Notes: generated from the letters alone by a model not told the origin. A stretch of 64,000 bases of DNA from Desulfobacterales bacterium (GCA_034520365.1 JAXHNP010000008.1:62001-126000); one strand, 5' to 3'; counted from the stretch's first letter, positions 25,941 through 36,556 are shown. Program-made: numbers and translations.

Positions 25941-26871
25941 ATATATTGTATTGATTGCGATTGTGGCCATTGCGGGGGTGGCATTCTATTCTTCCGCCTA
26001 TGTGGTCGACGAGACGGAGCAGGTGGTGATCACCCAGTTCGGAAAAGTGGTGGCTGAGCCCAAAACCGAGCCGGGCCTTTACTTCAAGGTGCCGTTTATC
26101 CAGCAGCCCAACTATTTTCTCAAAAATATTCAGGCCTGGGACGGCAATCCCGGCCAGATCCCGACCAAGGACAAGACCTATCTATGGGTGGATGCGTTTG
26201 CCCGCTGGCGGATTACAGATCCGGTGGCTTTTTTCAGAACCGTTACCGATCGGTTTTCCGCGATGCAGCGGTTGGATGACATCATTAATCCGGCGGTTCG
26301 AAATGCCGTGACCTCGCATGAGCTTATTGAAACCGTACGCACCAGCAACCGGTCCATGACCACGCTGGAGGGAAAGGATGAGGCCCAGAGAGAGACCATT
26401 AAAACCGGCCGGGAGCAGTTAAACAACATGATTCTGGCGGCTTCACAGCCGAAGCTGGACCGGTTCGGCATTGAATTGATTGATGTGAAAATGAAGCGGG
26501 TTAACTATGTGAAATCCGTGCGGGACTCGGTATACGGCCGGATGATTGCCGAGCGCCAGCAGATGGCGGAAAAGATCCGCTCCGAAGGCCAGGGCGAGGC
26601 TCAGCGGATCATGGGGCAGAAGGAGCGGGATCTCCTTGAAATTCAGTCCGGGGCCTACCGGACGGCAGAAGAAATAAAAGGGGAGGCCGATGCCAAAGCC
26701 ACGAAGGTTTATGCGGATGCCTACAGCGTGGATCCCGAGTATTATTCATTTACCCAGTCTCTGGATGTCTACACGGAGTCGCTGGATAAAACCAGTAACC
26801 TGGTGCTGTCCACGGATTCGGAATTGCTGAAGTACCTTAAAGGGTTCTCCGGCGAGGCGGCGTCCAATTAG
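25930..26871 (+). CDS. hflC: HflC, SPFH/prohibitin-family membrane protein
   Basis: The 313 residues start with one membrane helix (IVLIAIVAIAGVAFYSSAYVV). The SPFH domain follows (VDETEQVVITQFGKVVAEPKTEPGLYFKVP), then the coiled coil (GRMIAERQQMAEKIRSEGQGEAQ) and the typical HflC tail ending in DSELLKYLKGF. It partners HflK in the FtsH-regulating complex. Translation is probably coupled to hflK by the overlap. A hairpin terminator follows at 26911-26955. Confidence 0.95.
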   Translation: MKIRYIVLIAIVAIAGVAFYSSAYVVDETEQVVITQFGKVVAEPKTEPGLYFKVPFIQQPNYFLKNIQAWDGNPGQIPTKDKTYLWVDAFARWRITDPVAFFRTVTDRFSAMQRLDDIINPAVRNAVTSHELIETVRTSNRSMTTLEGKDEAQRETIKTGREQLNNMILAASQPKLDRFGIELIDVKMKRVNYVKSVRDSVYGRMIAERQQMAEKIRSEGQGEAQRIMGQKERDLLEIQSGAYRTAEEIKGEADAKATKVYADAYSVDPEYYSFTQSLDVYTESLDKTSNLVLSTDSELLKYLKGFSGEAASN

Positions 26872-26910
26872 CGGATAACCCATAACCTGAATTGAGCGAT
26901 TTAGGTATAA

Positions 26911-26955
26911 AAAAACCGGGAGGGCCGGCAATTAAGCCGGGCCTTTCCCGGTTTG
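26911..26955. terminator. Terminator between hflC and the COX24-like gene
   Basis: AAACCGGGAGGGCCGGC is answered after a short loop by GCCGGGCCTTTCCCGGTTT, giving a long GC-rich stem flanked by A-runs on one side and T on the other. It can serve both convergent genes. Confidence 0.75.
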
Positions 26956-26986
26956 CATTTCAAGAAGACTCACCGATTCCATTTTT

Positions 26987-27082
26987 TTAGCCCTTCTTTC
27001 GCTGATGTCTCGTCCTGGCTAAAAGTTTTCGATGTTTATGCTTGCGCATTTTTTTGCGTCGCTTTTTGATCACACTGCCCAA
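26987..27082 (-). CDS. 31-residue AURKAIP1/COX24-domain protein
   Basis: The frame from the TTG at 27082 reads MGSVIKKRRKKMRKHKHRK and continues LLARTRHQRKKG. This is the very basic bacterial COX24/AURKAIP1 mini-protein, usually about 30 residues and thought to bind the small ribosomal subunit. AAAGGGGGTGAT lies directly upstream and makes an exceptionally strong ribosome site, which supports the TTG start. Genes this small are often missed. The function is inferred from the family. Confidence 0.88.
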   Translation of the reverse strand: MGSVIKKRRKKMRKHKHRKLLARTRHQRKKG

Positions 27083-27204
27083 CAGATCACCCCCTTTCTT
27101 TTAGGCTAAAACTGCAAATAAGGTTGTCAAACCTATTTAAAAACGATAACAATAATTTTTAACACACTCAATATAAATCTGTCCACCGTTTTTTATAAAT
27201 ATGA

Positions 27205-27349
27205 ACGGCTAATTTGCTCTAACCGCAAAGCCCATAACCACGGTCCTGTTAACGGACAGATAGTCGGCACGGTGGCCGACTCTACGACGCATGTGGCCGT
27301 AGGGCAGGCCACCGTGCCTGCCTAAAAAAGACGGAACAAATTTACCGTG
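27205..27349. repeat. Dispersed 147-bp element with terminal inverted repeats (copy 2)
   Basis: It is in the same orientation as the copy at 20691-20837 and very similar to it, including CCCATAACCACGGTC and GGCCACCGTGCCTGCC. It ends 24 bases before the start codon of the HEXXH protein gene, so it may contain or have replaced that gene's promoter. Confidence 0.8.
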
Positions 27350-27372
27350 TACAAACCTGATCGTGCGAATGT

Positions 27373-27912
27373 ATGGCTCAGTTAAGATATTTCAGCCCGG
27401 GCCAGCTTGAGACGGTCACCCGGGCGGTTGAAATGGCTGAGGAGCTGGTCAGTAATTATTACAAGCTCTCATCCAGTCAACTGGGCCGGCTGAACTATGA
27501 TGTCCGGACGCTTTCGGAATTAACGCCGGCCGAGATTGTTTCCGGCCATTTTGCGCAGATCGTTAAATACAAGTTAAAAAGAAAAGATGTGCTTCGGGAA
27601 ACAGACTCGGAGGATTTTTATAAGATCTGTCTTCAGGATCATTCCATTCTCTCTGCTTTGGAAAAACACCCGGAGTTGGAGGTATTGGCGTTTCTGCTCT
27701 ATATTGTGAGCCATGAGCTGATCCATGTGGTCCGGTTCCGGCGGTTTCTACAGCATTTTAATGCTTCACCCGAAGAGAAAATGACCGAGGAGCGGCGGGT
27801 CCATGCAAAAACCAGTGACATTCTAAGTCCCCTGTCTATTGCGGGTATTGACGCGGTGCTTTCATTCTATGGAAACTGGCGGGAGCGGCCCCATGATCTG
27901 GAAGCCCCGTAA
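27373..27912 (+). CDS. Conserved-looking protein with an HEXXH motif, function unknown
   Basis: The 179 residues have no signal peptide. The centre holds FLLYIVSHELIHVVRFRRF, an HELIH zinc-protease-type motif within a hydrophobic helix. About 25 residues later EEKMTEERRVH could supply a third ligand. The rest is mostly helical (QLETVTRAVEMAEELVSNYY). I do not recognise the family with certainty. It could be a minimal metallopeptidase or an unrelated metal-binding protein. No convincing ribosome site precedes the ATG, and the repeat at 27205-27349 lies directly upstream. Confidence 0.75.
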   Translation: MAQLRYFSPGQLETVTRAVEMAEELVSNYYKLSSSQLGRLNYDVRTLSELTPAEIVSGHFAQIVKYKLKRKDVLRETDSEDFYKICLQDHSILSALEKHPELEVLAFLLYIVSHELIHVVRFRRFLQHFNASPEEKMTEERRVHAKTSDILSPLSIAGIDAVLSFYGNWRERPHDLEAP

Positions 27913-28030
27913 AAATTTTTCAGCCTTGCCTCTTGACAACCCAGAAACATTGACTATATTGAGTTTGATTCAAAACAACCGCGAATAATGGTAGCTACTT
28001 GTTATTATTAAATAAGCAGGAGTTCGCGCA

Positions 28031-28309
28031 ATGCCGATTTATGAGTACGAATGTTCCGAATGCGGCCGGTATCACGAAGCGATGCAGAAAATGAGTGATG
28101 TGCCGCTGTCTGAGTGCCCCCATTGTTCGGGCAGGCTTCACAAACTGATTTCACACAGTACATTTCATCTTAAGGGAAGCGGATGGTACGCAACGGATTA
28201 TGCAAACCGAAACTCCGGTTCATCAGACACATCATCCAATAAGCCGGATCAAAAATCCGATAATTCAGCACCCGTATCGGACAGCGGTTCCTCTTCCGCA
28301 GGCGAATGA
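28031..28309 (+). CDS. FmdB-family zinc-ribbon protein
   Basis: The 92 residues begin with the diagnostic MPIYEYECSECGRYHEAMQ and continue with CPHCSGRLHKLISHSTFHLKGSGW. Two CxxC pairs form the zinc ribbon. The tail is Ser/Asp-rich and disordered. FmdB-family proteins were named as putative regulators of formamidase/amidase genes, but their real role is unclear. AGGAG lies seven bases upstream of the ATG. It lies just upstream of groES, separated by a hairpin. Confidence 0.92.
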   Translation: MPIYEYECSECGRYHEAMQKMSDVPLSECPHCSGRLHKLISHSTFHLKGSGWYATDYANRNSGSSDTSSNKPDQKSDNSAPVSDSGSSSAGE

Positions 28310-28331
28310 CGGGAGCCAATCCCGGCCGTCA
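28307..28331 (+). terminator. Possible terminator hairpin after the FmdB gene
   Basis: TGACGGGAGCCAATCCCGGCCGTCA folds with TGACGG against CCGTCA and GGGA against TCCC. It overlaps the FmdB stop and is followed by a T-rich stretch without a true T-run. Confidence 0.4.
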
Positions 28332-28545
28332 TTTGTCTTCATTTAAGGAAGACCGTGCTGCCGCCGGCTTATAAGATACGGCAACATCAGCCCGTATATT
28401 ATTCTTCATATCAAAATTTAACTTAATCAAATAGTGAGTATCGAGTCAGGGTAAAGATAGCGGAGGGAATGATAGTATTTCCTGCCGGAAATTCATAAAC
28501 CCTTTTAAAAATTAGAAATAAAACTGAAAACGAAGGAGAGGCGAA

Positions 28546-28833
28546 ATGAAAATCAGACCATTGCAGGATCGGATTTTGGTAAGACGGGTTGAAGAGGAGT
28601 CCAAGACTAAAGGCGGCATCATCATTCCCGACAGTGCCAAAGAAAAACCGGCTGAAGGCGTCGTTGTGGCGGTGGGTGAAGGCAAGCGCACCGAGGACGG
28701 CAAACGGATGACCCCTGACATCAAGGCCGGCGACCGGGTATTGTTTGCCAAATACGCCGGGACCGAGGTCAAGATTGATGATGAGGAACATCTGGTCATG
28801 CGCGAGGATGATATTTTAGGAATTATTGAATAA
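28546..28833 (+). CDS. groES: Co-chaperonin GroES
   Basis: The 95 residues ([35 protein letters not shown] as opening region) include the mobile loop around [10 protein letters not shown] and the [14 protein letters not shown] motif. GroES caps the GroEL ring during protein folding. AAGGAGAGG precedes the ATG. The 236-bp space upstream has no CIRCE inverted repeat that I can see, so HrcA control is not evident. groEL follows after 19 bases. Confidence 0.98.
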   Translation: MKIRPLQDRILVRRVEEESKTKGGIIIPDSAKEKPAEGVVVAVGEGKRTEDGKRMTPDIKAGDRVLFAKYAGTEVKIDDEEHLVMREDDILGIIE

Positions 28834-28849
28834 CTGATTGGAGGTTTAG

Positions 28850-30520
<1,671 letters not shown>

Positions 30521-30557
30521 GCCCGTCTGCCCCATATGCCCGTATGGATGTAAAATC

Positions 30558-30596
30558 AACGCCTTCCTGCACTTAGTGCGGGAGGGCGTTTTTTTT
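30558..30596 (+). terminator. Rho-independent terminator after groEL
   Basis: AACGCCTTCCTGCAC and GTGCGGGAGGGCGTT form a 15-bp stem with two G-U pairs and a three-base loop, followed by eight T. Confidence 0.9.
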
Positions 30597-30650
30597 GACC
30601 GGATCATCAGCCGGCTGCGTCGGCCAGCCTTCCCTGAAAGACCATTTGTC

Positions 30651-30679
30651 TTGACACCGGCCCATGTGTCGGATAGTTT
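30651..30679 (+). promoter_or_regulatory. Possible sigma-70 promoter before the tol operon
   Basis: TTGACA at 30651-30656 is followed after 17 bases by TAGTTT, about 290 bases upstream of tolQ. The -10 is poor. The rest of the roughly 370-bp gap between the groEL terminator and tolQ shows no gene. Confidence 0.3.
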
Positions 30680-30968
30680 CGGGTATAATTTAAACTGAGC
30701 GGTTTGCTTTTTAAAAATTTGAACCCCTCAGTTTGGGGATATTAAATATTAAGTATTGCCGCAGTGCGAGGCCTAAACCATACATGCCCTGATTATTTTT
30801 CCAGTCATCCAGCATTACGGAATCGGTGGATTATCCCGGATAACATTTTCAATTGAAATAAGCGGTTGGTATGCGTTAGGAAATGCATATCAATATGTTT
30901 TGCTGTTTTAAAAATGACCGCGGCGTCGGGTCATCATAAAATTTATTAAGAATGGGAGTCTTATCAAT

Positions 30969-31706
30969 ATGGGAGTTCAAAGCCTCAATGTCATTGAAAT
31001 GATATTGAACGCCGGATTGATGGTAAAGTTCGTTATACTGCTGCTCTTTATTTTTTCTGTGGCCTCCTGGGCGATCATTTTTATCAAATACCGGCACATC
31101 CGCCGGGCCTATCGCGAGTCCGCTGAATTTATCGAGTATTTCTGGGAAACGCGGGATTTCTCCGAGGCGTTTTCCAAATCCAAGGAGCTCCGGTTTAGTC
31201 CGATCGCCCGGGTCTTCCGGATCGCCTACATGGAGCTTCGCAAACTGGGATCAGATGCCGGCCGCCCGCCGACGGACGGCGGCGGCCAGAATCCCGGAAT
31301 CGCCTTTCCAAAGACGGCCCGGGGGTTTGACAACGTGAAGCGGGCACTTGAGCGCTCAAGCATCACCGAGAGCATCCGGCTGGTCCAGATGGTGCCGTTT
31401 CTTGCCACTACCGGTAATATCGCCCCGTTTATCGGGCTGTTTGGTACTGTATGGGGCATTATGAACTCATTTCACAGCATCGCCTTTAAAAAAGGTGTGA
31501 CCAGTATTGCCGCGGTAGCGCCGGGAATTTCCGAGGCGCTGATTGCAACAGCCGCCGGTCTGGCCGTGGCCATCCCCGCGGTGATCGCGTTTAACTATTT
31601 TAATCAAAAAATCCGGATTATCGAATCCGAACTGGAGAGCTTTTCATCCGATTTTTTAAATATTGTGGAGCGTGAACTCATTCTCTCCGGCGAGGCGGCG
31701 GCATGA
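30969..31706 (+). CDS. tolQ: TolQ, proton channel subunit of the Tol-Pal system
   Basis: The 245 residues have the MotA/TolQ/ExbB fold. The first helix (LMVKFVILLLFIFSVASWAIIFIKY) is followed by a long cytoplasmic loop, then two helices (MVPFLATTGNIAPFIGLFGTVWGIMNSF and GISEALIATAAGLAVAIPAVIAFNYF). With TolR it turns proton flow into motion that energises TolA. A Gly/Pro-rich stretch (SDAGRPPTDGGGQNPG) in the loop is slightly unusual. The stop overlaps tolR by four bases (ATGA). Confidence 0.95.
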   Translation: MGVQSLNVIEMILNAGLMVKFVILLLFIFSVASWAIIFIKYRHIRRAYRESAEFIEYFWETRDFSEAFSKSKELRFSPIARVFRIAYMELRKLGSDAGRPPTDGGGQNPGIAFPKTARGFDNVKRALERSSITESIRLVQMVPFLATTGNIAPFIGLFGTVWGIMNSFHSIAFKKGVTSIAAVAPGISEALIATAAGLAVAIPAVIAFNYFNQKIRIIESELESFSSDFLNIVERELILSGEAAA

Positions 31707-32125
31707 GACTGCCCAGCAAACAAAATCCTTTGATGTCAGATATCAATGTGACCCCGTTTGTTGACGTCATGCTGGTGCTCTTGATTATATTCATGGTAAC
31801 CGCCCCGATGATGGTCCAGGGCGTGGATGTGTCGCTGCCCGAAACCCGGAATTCGAATCAGCTCTCCTCGGAAGAGGATCAGCTTGTGGTCACCATTGAC
31901 AAGGATGGCAATATCCTTATCAATGATTATAAAGTCGGCCTGGATTCTCTTGAGGAAAAGCTTGAAAAGATTTTTGAAAACCGGCACTCCCGGGCGGTTT
32001 TTTTAAAGGCGGACAAACAGATTGCCTATGGCCGGGTAGTTGAGGTGATGGCTGCCATCAAAGGCGCCGGGGCTGAGAAACTGGGCATGGTGACCCAGCC
32101 GGCGGACGAATCCGAGAAATCCTGA
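31703..32125 (+). CDS. tolR: TolR/ExbD-family protein
   Basis: The 140 residues have a short cytoplasmic start (MSDINVTPFVDVMLVLLII), where the Asp in the single membrane helix is the proton-carrying residue, and a periplasmic domain (EEDQLVVTIDKDGNILINDY, VFLKADKQIAYGRVVEVMAAIK). It completes the TolQ-TolR motor. It overlaps tolQ by four bases, and tolA follows after 29 bases. Confidence 0.95.
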   Translation: MRLPSKQNPLMSDINVTPFVDVMLVLLIIFMVTAPMMVQGVDVSLPETRNSNQLSSEEDQLVVTIDKDGNILINDYKVGLDSLEEKLEKIFENRHSRAVFLKADKQIAYGRVVEVMAAIKGAGAEKLGMVTQPADESEKS

Positions 32126-32154
32126 GGCGGGCCTCAGGGCACCGGTATTGCATA

Positions 32155-33066
32155 ATGAAGTCAGATAAGCAGAAATACCATCACTTGGCCTCACCGGAGA
32201 CAGGCTGGTACTGGTATGCAGGGGCATCGCTGATCGGCCATATTGTGCTGATCGCCATTGTCCTGTTTTTTCCGTTTTCGTCCGTCTCCATGCCGGACTT
32301 TTCGGACCGGAATGTGATTGAGGTGGATCTGGCCGCGTTGGCGCCCCAGACGCCGCAGCCGCCGGATTCGGCTGGCGAACCCGCGCAAAGCTCCCCGCCG
32401 GAGCCCGCGCCAGAGCCTGAAAAAACAGCGCATGACGGCTATGTCCCGGAAAACAAGCCGCCGAATCAACCGGAAAAAGCGGTAATACCCGTGAAGCAGG
32501 CTCCGGAAAAACAGTTTGATCCGTCGGATTATGTGGTCGAAAAACCCGGCCCCAAGCTCAAGACGTCCATGAAAAAAAAGACCATTCGGACCGCGGCGGT
32601 GCACCGGAGCGCTGTTGAAAATCTGAAGGAACGATCCGAGAAATCCCGTCCCAGCCCATTAAAGGATCGGATCAACGCATTGAAATCCGAGGTCGGCAAT
32701 ACCGATCGAAAACTAACGGATCGGCTGGCTGCCAAAACAGGCGGCGGCGGCCGGGGCTCTGTGCGGGATATGGACCAGATCGAGGTTTTTCAGGCGGAAG
32801 TGGCAGTACGGCTAAAAAACAACTGGGTGTTTTCGGAAAAAATGGCCGGCCAGACGCAGGGGCTGGAAAGCCGGCTGGTGATGAAGATTCTGCCGGATGG
32901 CTCGATTACCGAGGTCTGGTTTGAGAAGCGCTCCGGCAATTCATACCTGGATGAGTCGGCGTACCGGACGGTCATGAAATCCGATCCGCTCCCGCCGCTT
33001 CCAGACGGCTATCCATACTATCATTTGATGGTCGGGTTTACCCCATCCGGGTTAAAGCGCCAATAA
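32155..33066 (+). CDS. tolA: TolA/TonB-like energy-transducing protein
   Basis: The 303 residues have one N-terminal membrane helix (about 21-42) and a Pro/Glu/Lys-rich periplasmic spacer (PQTPQPPDSAGEPAQSSPPE). The C-terminal TonB/TolA domain contains VAVRLKNNWVF, then MKILPDGSITEVWFEKRSGN. It spans the periplasm to link the TolQR motor with Pal and TolB. The spacer is short compared with the enteric TolA coiled coil. Position in the operon, rather than sequence alone, favours TolA over TonB. Confidence 0.88.
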   Translation: MKSDKQKYHHLASPETGWYWYAGASLIGHIVLIAIVLFFPFSSVSMPDFSDRNVIEVDLAALAPQTPQPPDSAGEPAQSSPPEPAPEPEKTAHDGYVPENKPPNQPEKAVIPVKQAPEKQFDPSDYVVEKPGPKLKTSMKKKTIRTAAVHRSAVENLKERSEKSRPSPLKDRINALKSEVGNTDRKLTDRLAAKTGGGGRGSVRDMDQIEVFQAEVAVRLKNNWVFSEKMAGQTQGLESRLVMKILPDGSITEVWFEKRSGNSYLDESAYRTVMKSDPLPPLPDGYPYYHLMVGFTPSGLKRQ

Positions 33067-33082
33067 GAGGAAGGATAAGCAA

Positions 33083-34447
33083 TTGAATGAGGCGGTATAC
33101 ATGCAGATTAAGGCATTTGCGCGAATCGGTCTTCTCATCGTTTTAACAACCATCGCTTTACAATGGGCGTGGGGGGCTGCCGCACAGTCGGAAGCCGCAT
33201 ATGATTATATCAACATCAGTGAGCCGTTTCTAAAAAAAATTCCCGTTGCCGTGCCGGTGTTTAAAGCCATGACGGAATCGGAAAAAGATAGAGATGCGGC
33301 CCGTCAGGCCACGGATATCCTGAGCGACGGCCTGGAATTTACCGGCTATTTGAAACTGCTGGACCGGGGGGCATTTCTGGAAAACCCCCGGGACAAAGGC
33401 ATTACCGCGGCGGATTTAAACTTTGACAATTGGACGGACATAGGGGCTGAACTGCTGATTACCGGCGGCTTGTGGCTAAGCGATGATGGCACCGTGCGCA
33501 TGGAGATCCGTCTGTTTGATACCTTTAAGGGCGAATTGCTGTTTGGCAAGCGATACGGCGGCAGCCAGAGCGATCTCAGGCAGATGATCCACCGATTCTG
33601 TGGTGAGATGATGTATCGTCTCACCGGCAAACGGGGCCTGTTTGGCAGCCAGATCGTATTTATCAACAAGCAGGAAAAGCAAAACGCCATTTATATCTGC
33701 GGATTTGACGGCCATACGCCCCGGCGCCTGACCGAGAGTCAGGCGATTACGTTATTCCCGGCATGGTCGCCGGACGGCGCATCCATCGCCTACACCTCCT
33801 ATGCCGGGGGCAGTCCCTCAATTATTATCAAAAACATAGAGAGCGGTAAAACCCGGCGGATCGCCTATGACGGGATCAATATCACGCCGACCTGGCTGCC
33901 TGGTCAGAACGGGTTGGCGGCCACCCTTTCTGTGAGCGGGGATGAGGAAATTTATCTTTTGACCGAATCCGGCAAAATTGATAAGAAACTAACTGACAGC
34001 TGGGGGATTGACGTTTCGCCCACCTTTTCTCCGGACGGCAAAAAGATGGCGTTTGTGTCAAAACGGGCCGGCACGCCGCAGATTTATATTAAAAATCTGG
34101 AGACCGATGAAACCCGTCGGTTAACCTATGAAGGCAACTATAACACCGAGCCGGACTGGTCCCCCGATGGCAGGAAGATTGTTTATTCCTCAATGGACGG
34201 GGGAAGGGCCGACATCTTTGTGATCGGCACTGACGGCGAGGGATTGACGCAGTTAACCCGAAACGCCGGCAGCAACGAATCCCCTGCCTGGTCGCCGGAC
34301 GGCACATTAATCGTATTCAGCTCCACCCGCTCGGGAACCGCCAAGCTCTATGTAATGACGGCATCCGGCACGGATCAGCGGCCGCTTTTGGAGATGGCGG
34401 GCGAACAGATACTGCCGGATTGGTCTCCATCCATGGAAATTAAGTAG
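33083..34447 (+). CDS. tolB: TolB, periplasmic beta-propeller protein
   Basis: The start used is a TTG at 33083 with AGGAAGGA seven bases upstream; an ATG at 33101 is an alternative. The 454 residues have a signal peptide, an N-terminal domain (VAVPVFKAMTESEKDRDAAR) and a C-terminal propeller of WD40-like repeats (FPAWSPDGASIAYTSYAGG, PDWSPDGRKIVYSSMDGG, PAWSPDGTLIVFSSTRSG). TolB binds Pal and helps the Tol system keep the outer membrane attached during division. Confidence 0.96.
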   Translation: MNEAVYMQIKAFARIGLLIVLTTIALQWAWGAAAQSEAAYDYINISEPFLKKIPVAVPVFKAMTESEKDRDAARQATDILSDGLEFTGYLKLLDRGAFLENPRDKGITAADLNFDNWTDIGAELLITGGLWLSDDGTVRMEIRLFDTFKGELLFGKRYGGSQSDLRQMIHRFCGEMMYRLTGKRGLFGSQIVFINKQEKQNAIYICGFDGHTPRRLTESQAITLFPAWSPDGASIAYTSYAGGSPSIIIKNIESGKTRRIAYDGINITPTWLPGQNGLAATLSVSGDEEIYLLTESGKIDKKLTDSWGIDVSPTFSPDGKKMAFVSKRAGTPQIYIKNLETDETRRLTYEGNYNTEPDWSPDGRKIVYSSMDGGRADIFVIGTDGEGLTQLTRNAGSNESPAWSPDGTLIVFSSTRSGTAKLYVMTASGTDQRPLLEMAGEQILPDWSPSMEIK

Positions 34448-34495
34448 AGAATAATTTTTTCAACGTGAATGCGACAGGGTAAAGGAGAAAAAAAC

Positions 34496-35095
34496 ATGAA
34501 ACAGCAGCGTTTAGGTGTAACATTCGGACTTCTTTTGTTGGTTATGGCATTTTTGTTTGTGGTCTCCTGCGCCAAGCATAAGGATGTTTCCACCACAGCC
34601 GGCGAAGAGGCGACAGAGGCGGCAGAAAAGGCTGAAAAAGCCGGAGAAGAAAAAGAAGCCGGTATTTCTGAAGAAGAAATCGCGGCCAGGGAAAAGGCAA
34701 AGGCAAAAGCAAAAGCAGAGGAGCGCCGCCGCCGGATTGAAGAGGAAAAAGCCGAGCGGGGGGAGTTTCTCAATGAACATGTCTATTTCGGGTTTGACGA
34801 TGCTTCGCTGACCAAAAAAGCCCGGGAGATTCTGTCCGAGAAGGCCGACTGGCTGCGGGAGAACCGTGGCGTTGAGGTGACTATTGAGGGGCACTGTGAT
34901 GAACGGGGGACCAAGGAGTATAATATGGCCCTGGGACAGCGCCGCGCCCAGAGCATCAAAAATTACCTGGTCAATGCGGGCATTGATGAATCCCGGCTGG
35001 AAACCATCAGCTACGGTGAAGAACGACCGGTGGATTCCCGGCACAATGAAATGGCATGGGCCAAGAACCGGCGCGGGGTTTTTAAGATCAAATAA
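34496..35095 (+). CDS. pal: Pal, peptidoglycan-associated lipoprotein
   Basis: The ATG at 34496 follows AAAGGAG. The 199 residues have a lipobox (FVVSC), a highly charged Ala/Glu/Lys linker (residues about 30-95, with AREKAKAKAKAEERRRR) that should form a coiled coil, and the OmpA-like peptidoglycan-binding domain (VYFGFDDASLTKKAREIL, IEGHCDERGTKEYNMALGQ). Pal ties the outer membrane to the wall and contacts TolB and TolA. The linker is longer and more charged than in enteric Pal. Confidence 0.95.
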   Translation: MKQQRLGVTFGLLLLVMAFLFVVSCAKHKDVSTTAGEEATEAAEKAEKAGEEKEAGISEEEIAAREKAKAKAKAEERRRRIEEEKAERGEFLNEHVYFGFDDASLTKKAREILSEKADWLRENRGVEVTIEGHCDERGTKEYNMALGQRRAQSIKNYLVNAGIDESRLETISYGEERPVDSRHNEMAWAKNRRGVFKIK

Positions 35096-35179
35096 AGGCG
35101 TATCCTGTTGGCATCTGAGGGGGCGGTATCAGGACGAATGCCGCCCGCTCCTATTTTTTAAAAATCAACAAGCCGGGTG

Positions 35180-36037
35180 ATGAAATCCATGTGGCGCACT
35201 ATTCTTATAGCAGGTATCAGCTTCTTGTTAATGGCAGGCTGTGCAACCAATTCCGATGTGGTGCGGTTGGAGAACCGGATCAGCAATCTTCAGGCACGCA
35301 ATGCCTCGCTTGAAAACCAGATTAATGCTTTAAAAGATCGGCTGGAACAACGAAAAGCCCAGGAAAACCGTATTCGCGAGCTTTATGCCGGCCAGGATGC
35401 GGAGTTCTATGAATTACGGAGCGAGGTGCGCAAGCTGTCCGGCCGTTTTGAAGAAACCGAGCATCGCTTAAGCCGGAAAATCGAAGAATTGGAAAGCGGT
35501 CTGGATGACACCCGCGAAAAGCTTGCCGCCCTGTCTGAATCCGTGGATGTCAATGACGAACGCATCTCCCGGCTGGCCGGCTATCTTGGCTTTGAGTCCG
35601 CAGAAAAGATCGAGGCCGCAGTGGACGCCGCATCTTCGGAGGAAAAGGCTTCAGAAGATATGCCGGCGGATAAGTTATACAGCTTTGCCAAAAAATCATT
35701 TGACCAGGAAAATTATGAAACCGCCCGGGATGCGTTTGAAAAGTTTCTGGAGACCTATCCGGAGTCGGATAAGGCGGATAACGCCCGGTTCTGGATCGGC
35801 GAGGTTTATTACAGCGAGGAGTGGTATGAAAAGGCCATTCTGGAGTACCAGAAGGTCATCGAGAATTTCTCGGACGGCAATAAAGTGGCGGCCGCCTACC
35901 TCAAGCAGGGTATTGCCTTTCAAAAGCTCGGGGAAACCGGCAACGCCAAGCTGGTCCTGAAAGAACTGATACAAAAATTTCCGGATTCCAACGAGGCCAA
36001 TATTGCCCGGCAGCAGATTAACCGGATCGAGCAGTAG
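35180..36037 (+). CDS. cpoB: CpoB/YbgF, Tol-Pal-associated TPR lipoprotein
   Basis: The 285 residues start at the ATG at 35180, with a lipobox (LLMAGCATN). A coiled coil follows (NRISNLQARNASLENQINALKDRLEQ) and then TPR repeats in the last 130 residues (DKLYSFAKKSFDQENYETARDAFEKFLETYP). CpoB coordinates PBP1B activity with Tol function during constriction in E. coli. Here the N-terminal Cys suggests a membrane-anchored form. A GC-rich hairpin with a T-run just upstream may lower read-through from pal. Confidence 0.92.
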   Translation: MKSMWRTILIAGISFLLMAGCATNSDVVRLENRISNLQARNASLENQINALKDRLEQRKAQENRIRELYAGQDAEFYELRSEVRKLSGRFEETEHRLSRKIEELESGLDDTREKLAALSESVDVNDERISRLAGYLGFESAEKIEAAVDAASSEEKASEDMPADKLYSFAKKSFDQENYETARDAFEKFLETYPESDKADNARFWIGEVYYSEEWYEKAILEYQKVIENFSDGNKVAAAYLKQGIAFQKLGETGNAKLVLKELIQKFPDSNEANIARQQINRIEQ

Positions 36038-36049
36038 TAATCGTCATTC

Positions 36050-36556
36050 ATGATGAAAATCGTGGGCATAGACCCGGGCCTTGCGGCCACGGGGGTTGCC
36101 GTTATCGAGGGGACCGAGCTTTCGGTTGCCCGCTATTCTTATGGATGTATTCAAACATCCGCCCGTCATTCGGTGCCGATTCGCTTAAATCGCATTTATG
36201 ATCAGTTGATTTCGTTTTTGACCCGTCAATCCCCGGATTTTATCGTGGTTGAGGATGTGTTCTCCCTGGAGCGGTTTCCCAAATCCGGTATTATGCTCGG
36301 AAAGGTCACGGGGGTAATCCTTCTGGCCGGCTGTCAGCTCCATCTGCCAGTAAAGGAGATTCCGGTCCGGACCGCCAAGCAGATCCTGACCGGAAACGGC
36401 AGCGCCAATAAACAGCAGCTGGCCGAAAGCGTCCGGCACCGGTTAAATCATCCGGGCCCCATTCGGCCCTATCATGCCTCAGATGCCATTGCCCTGGCCA
36501 TGGTCGGCCTGTTTCGGTACACGAGCGGAATTGAAGCATGTGTGGGTACGGGATAG
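36050..36556 (+). CDS. ruvC: RuvC, Holliday-junction resolvase
   Basis: The 168 residues carry the catalytic acidic residues in VGIDPGLAATGVAVIE, VVEDVFSLERFPKSG and YHASDAIALAM. RuvC cuts Holliday junctions bound by RuvAB. It starts 12 bases after cpoB and is followed by ruvA after a 49-base repeat-like spacer, so the tol and ruv genes may share a transcript. Confidence 0.96.
   Translation: MMKIVGIDPGLAATGVAVIEGTELSVARYSYGCIQTSARHSVPIRLNRIYDQLISFLTRQSPDFIVVEDVFSLERFPKSGIMLGKVTGVILLAGCQLHLPVKEIPVRTAKQILTGNGSANKQQLAESVRHRLNHPGPIRPYHASDAIALAMVGLFRYTSGIEACVGTG

Noticed and set aside
28310-28545. Search for a CIRCE (HrcA) element before groES
   Set aside because: No TTAGCACTC-type inverted repeat is present in this gap.
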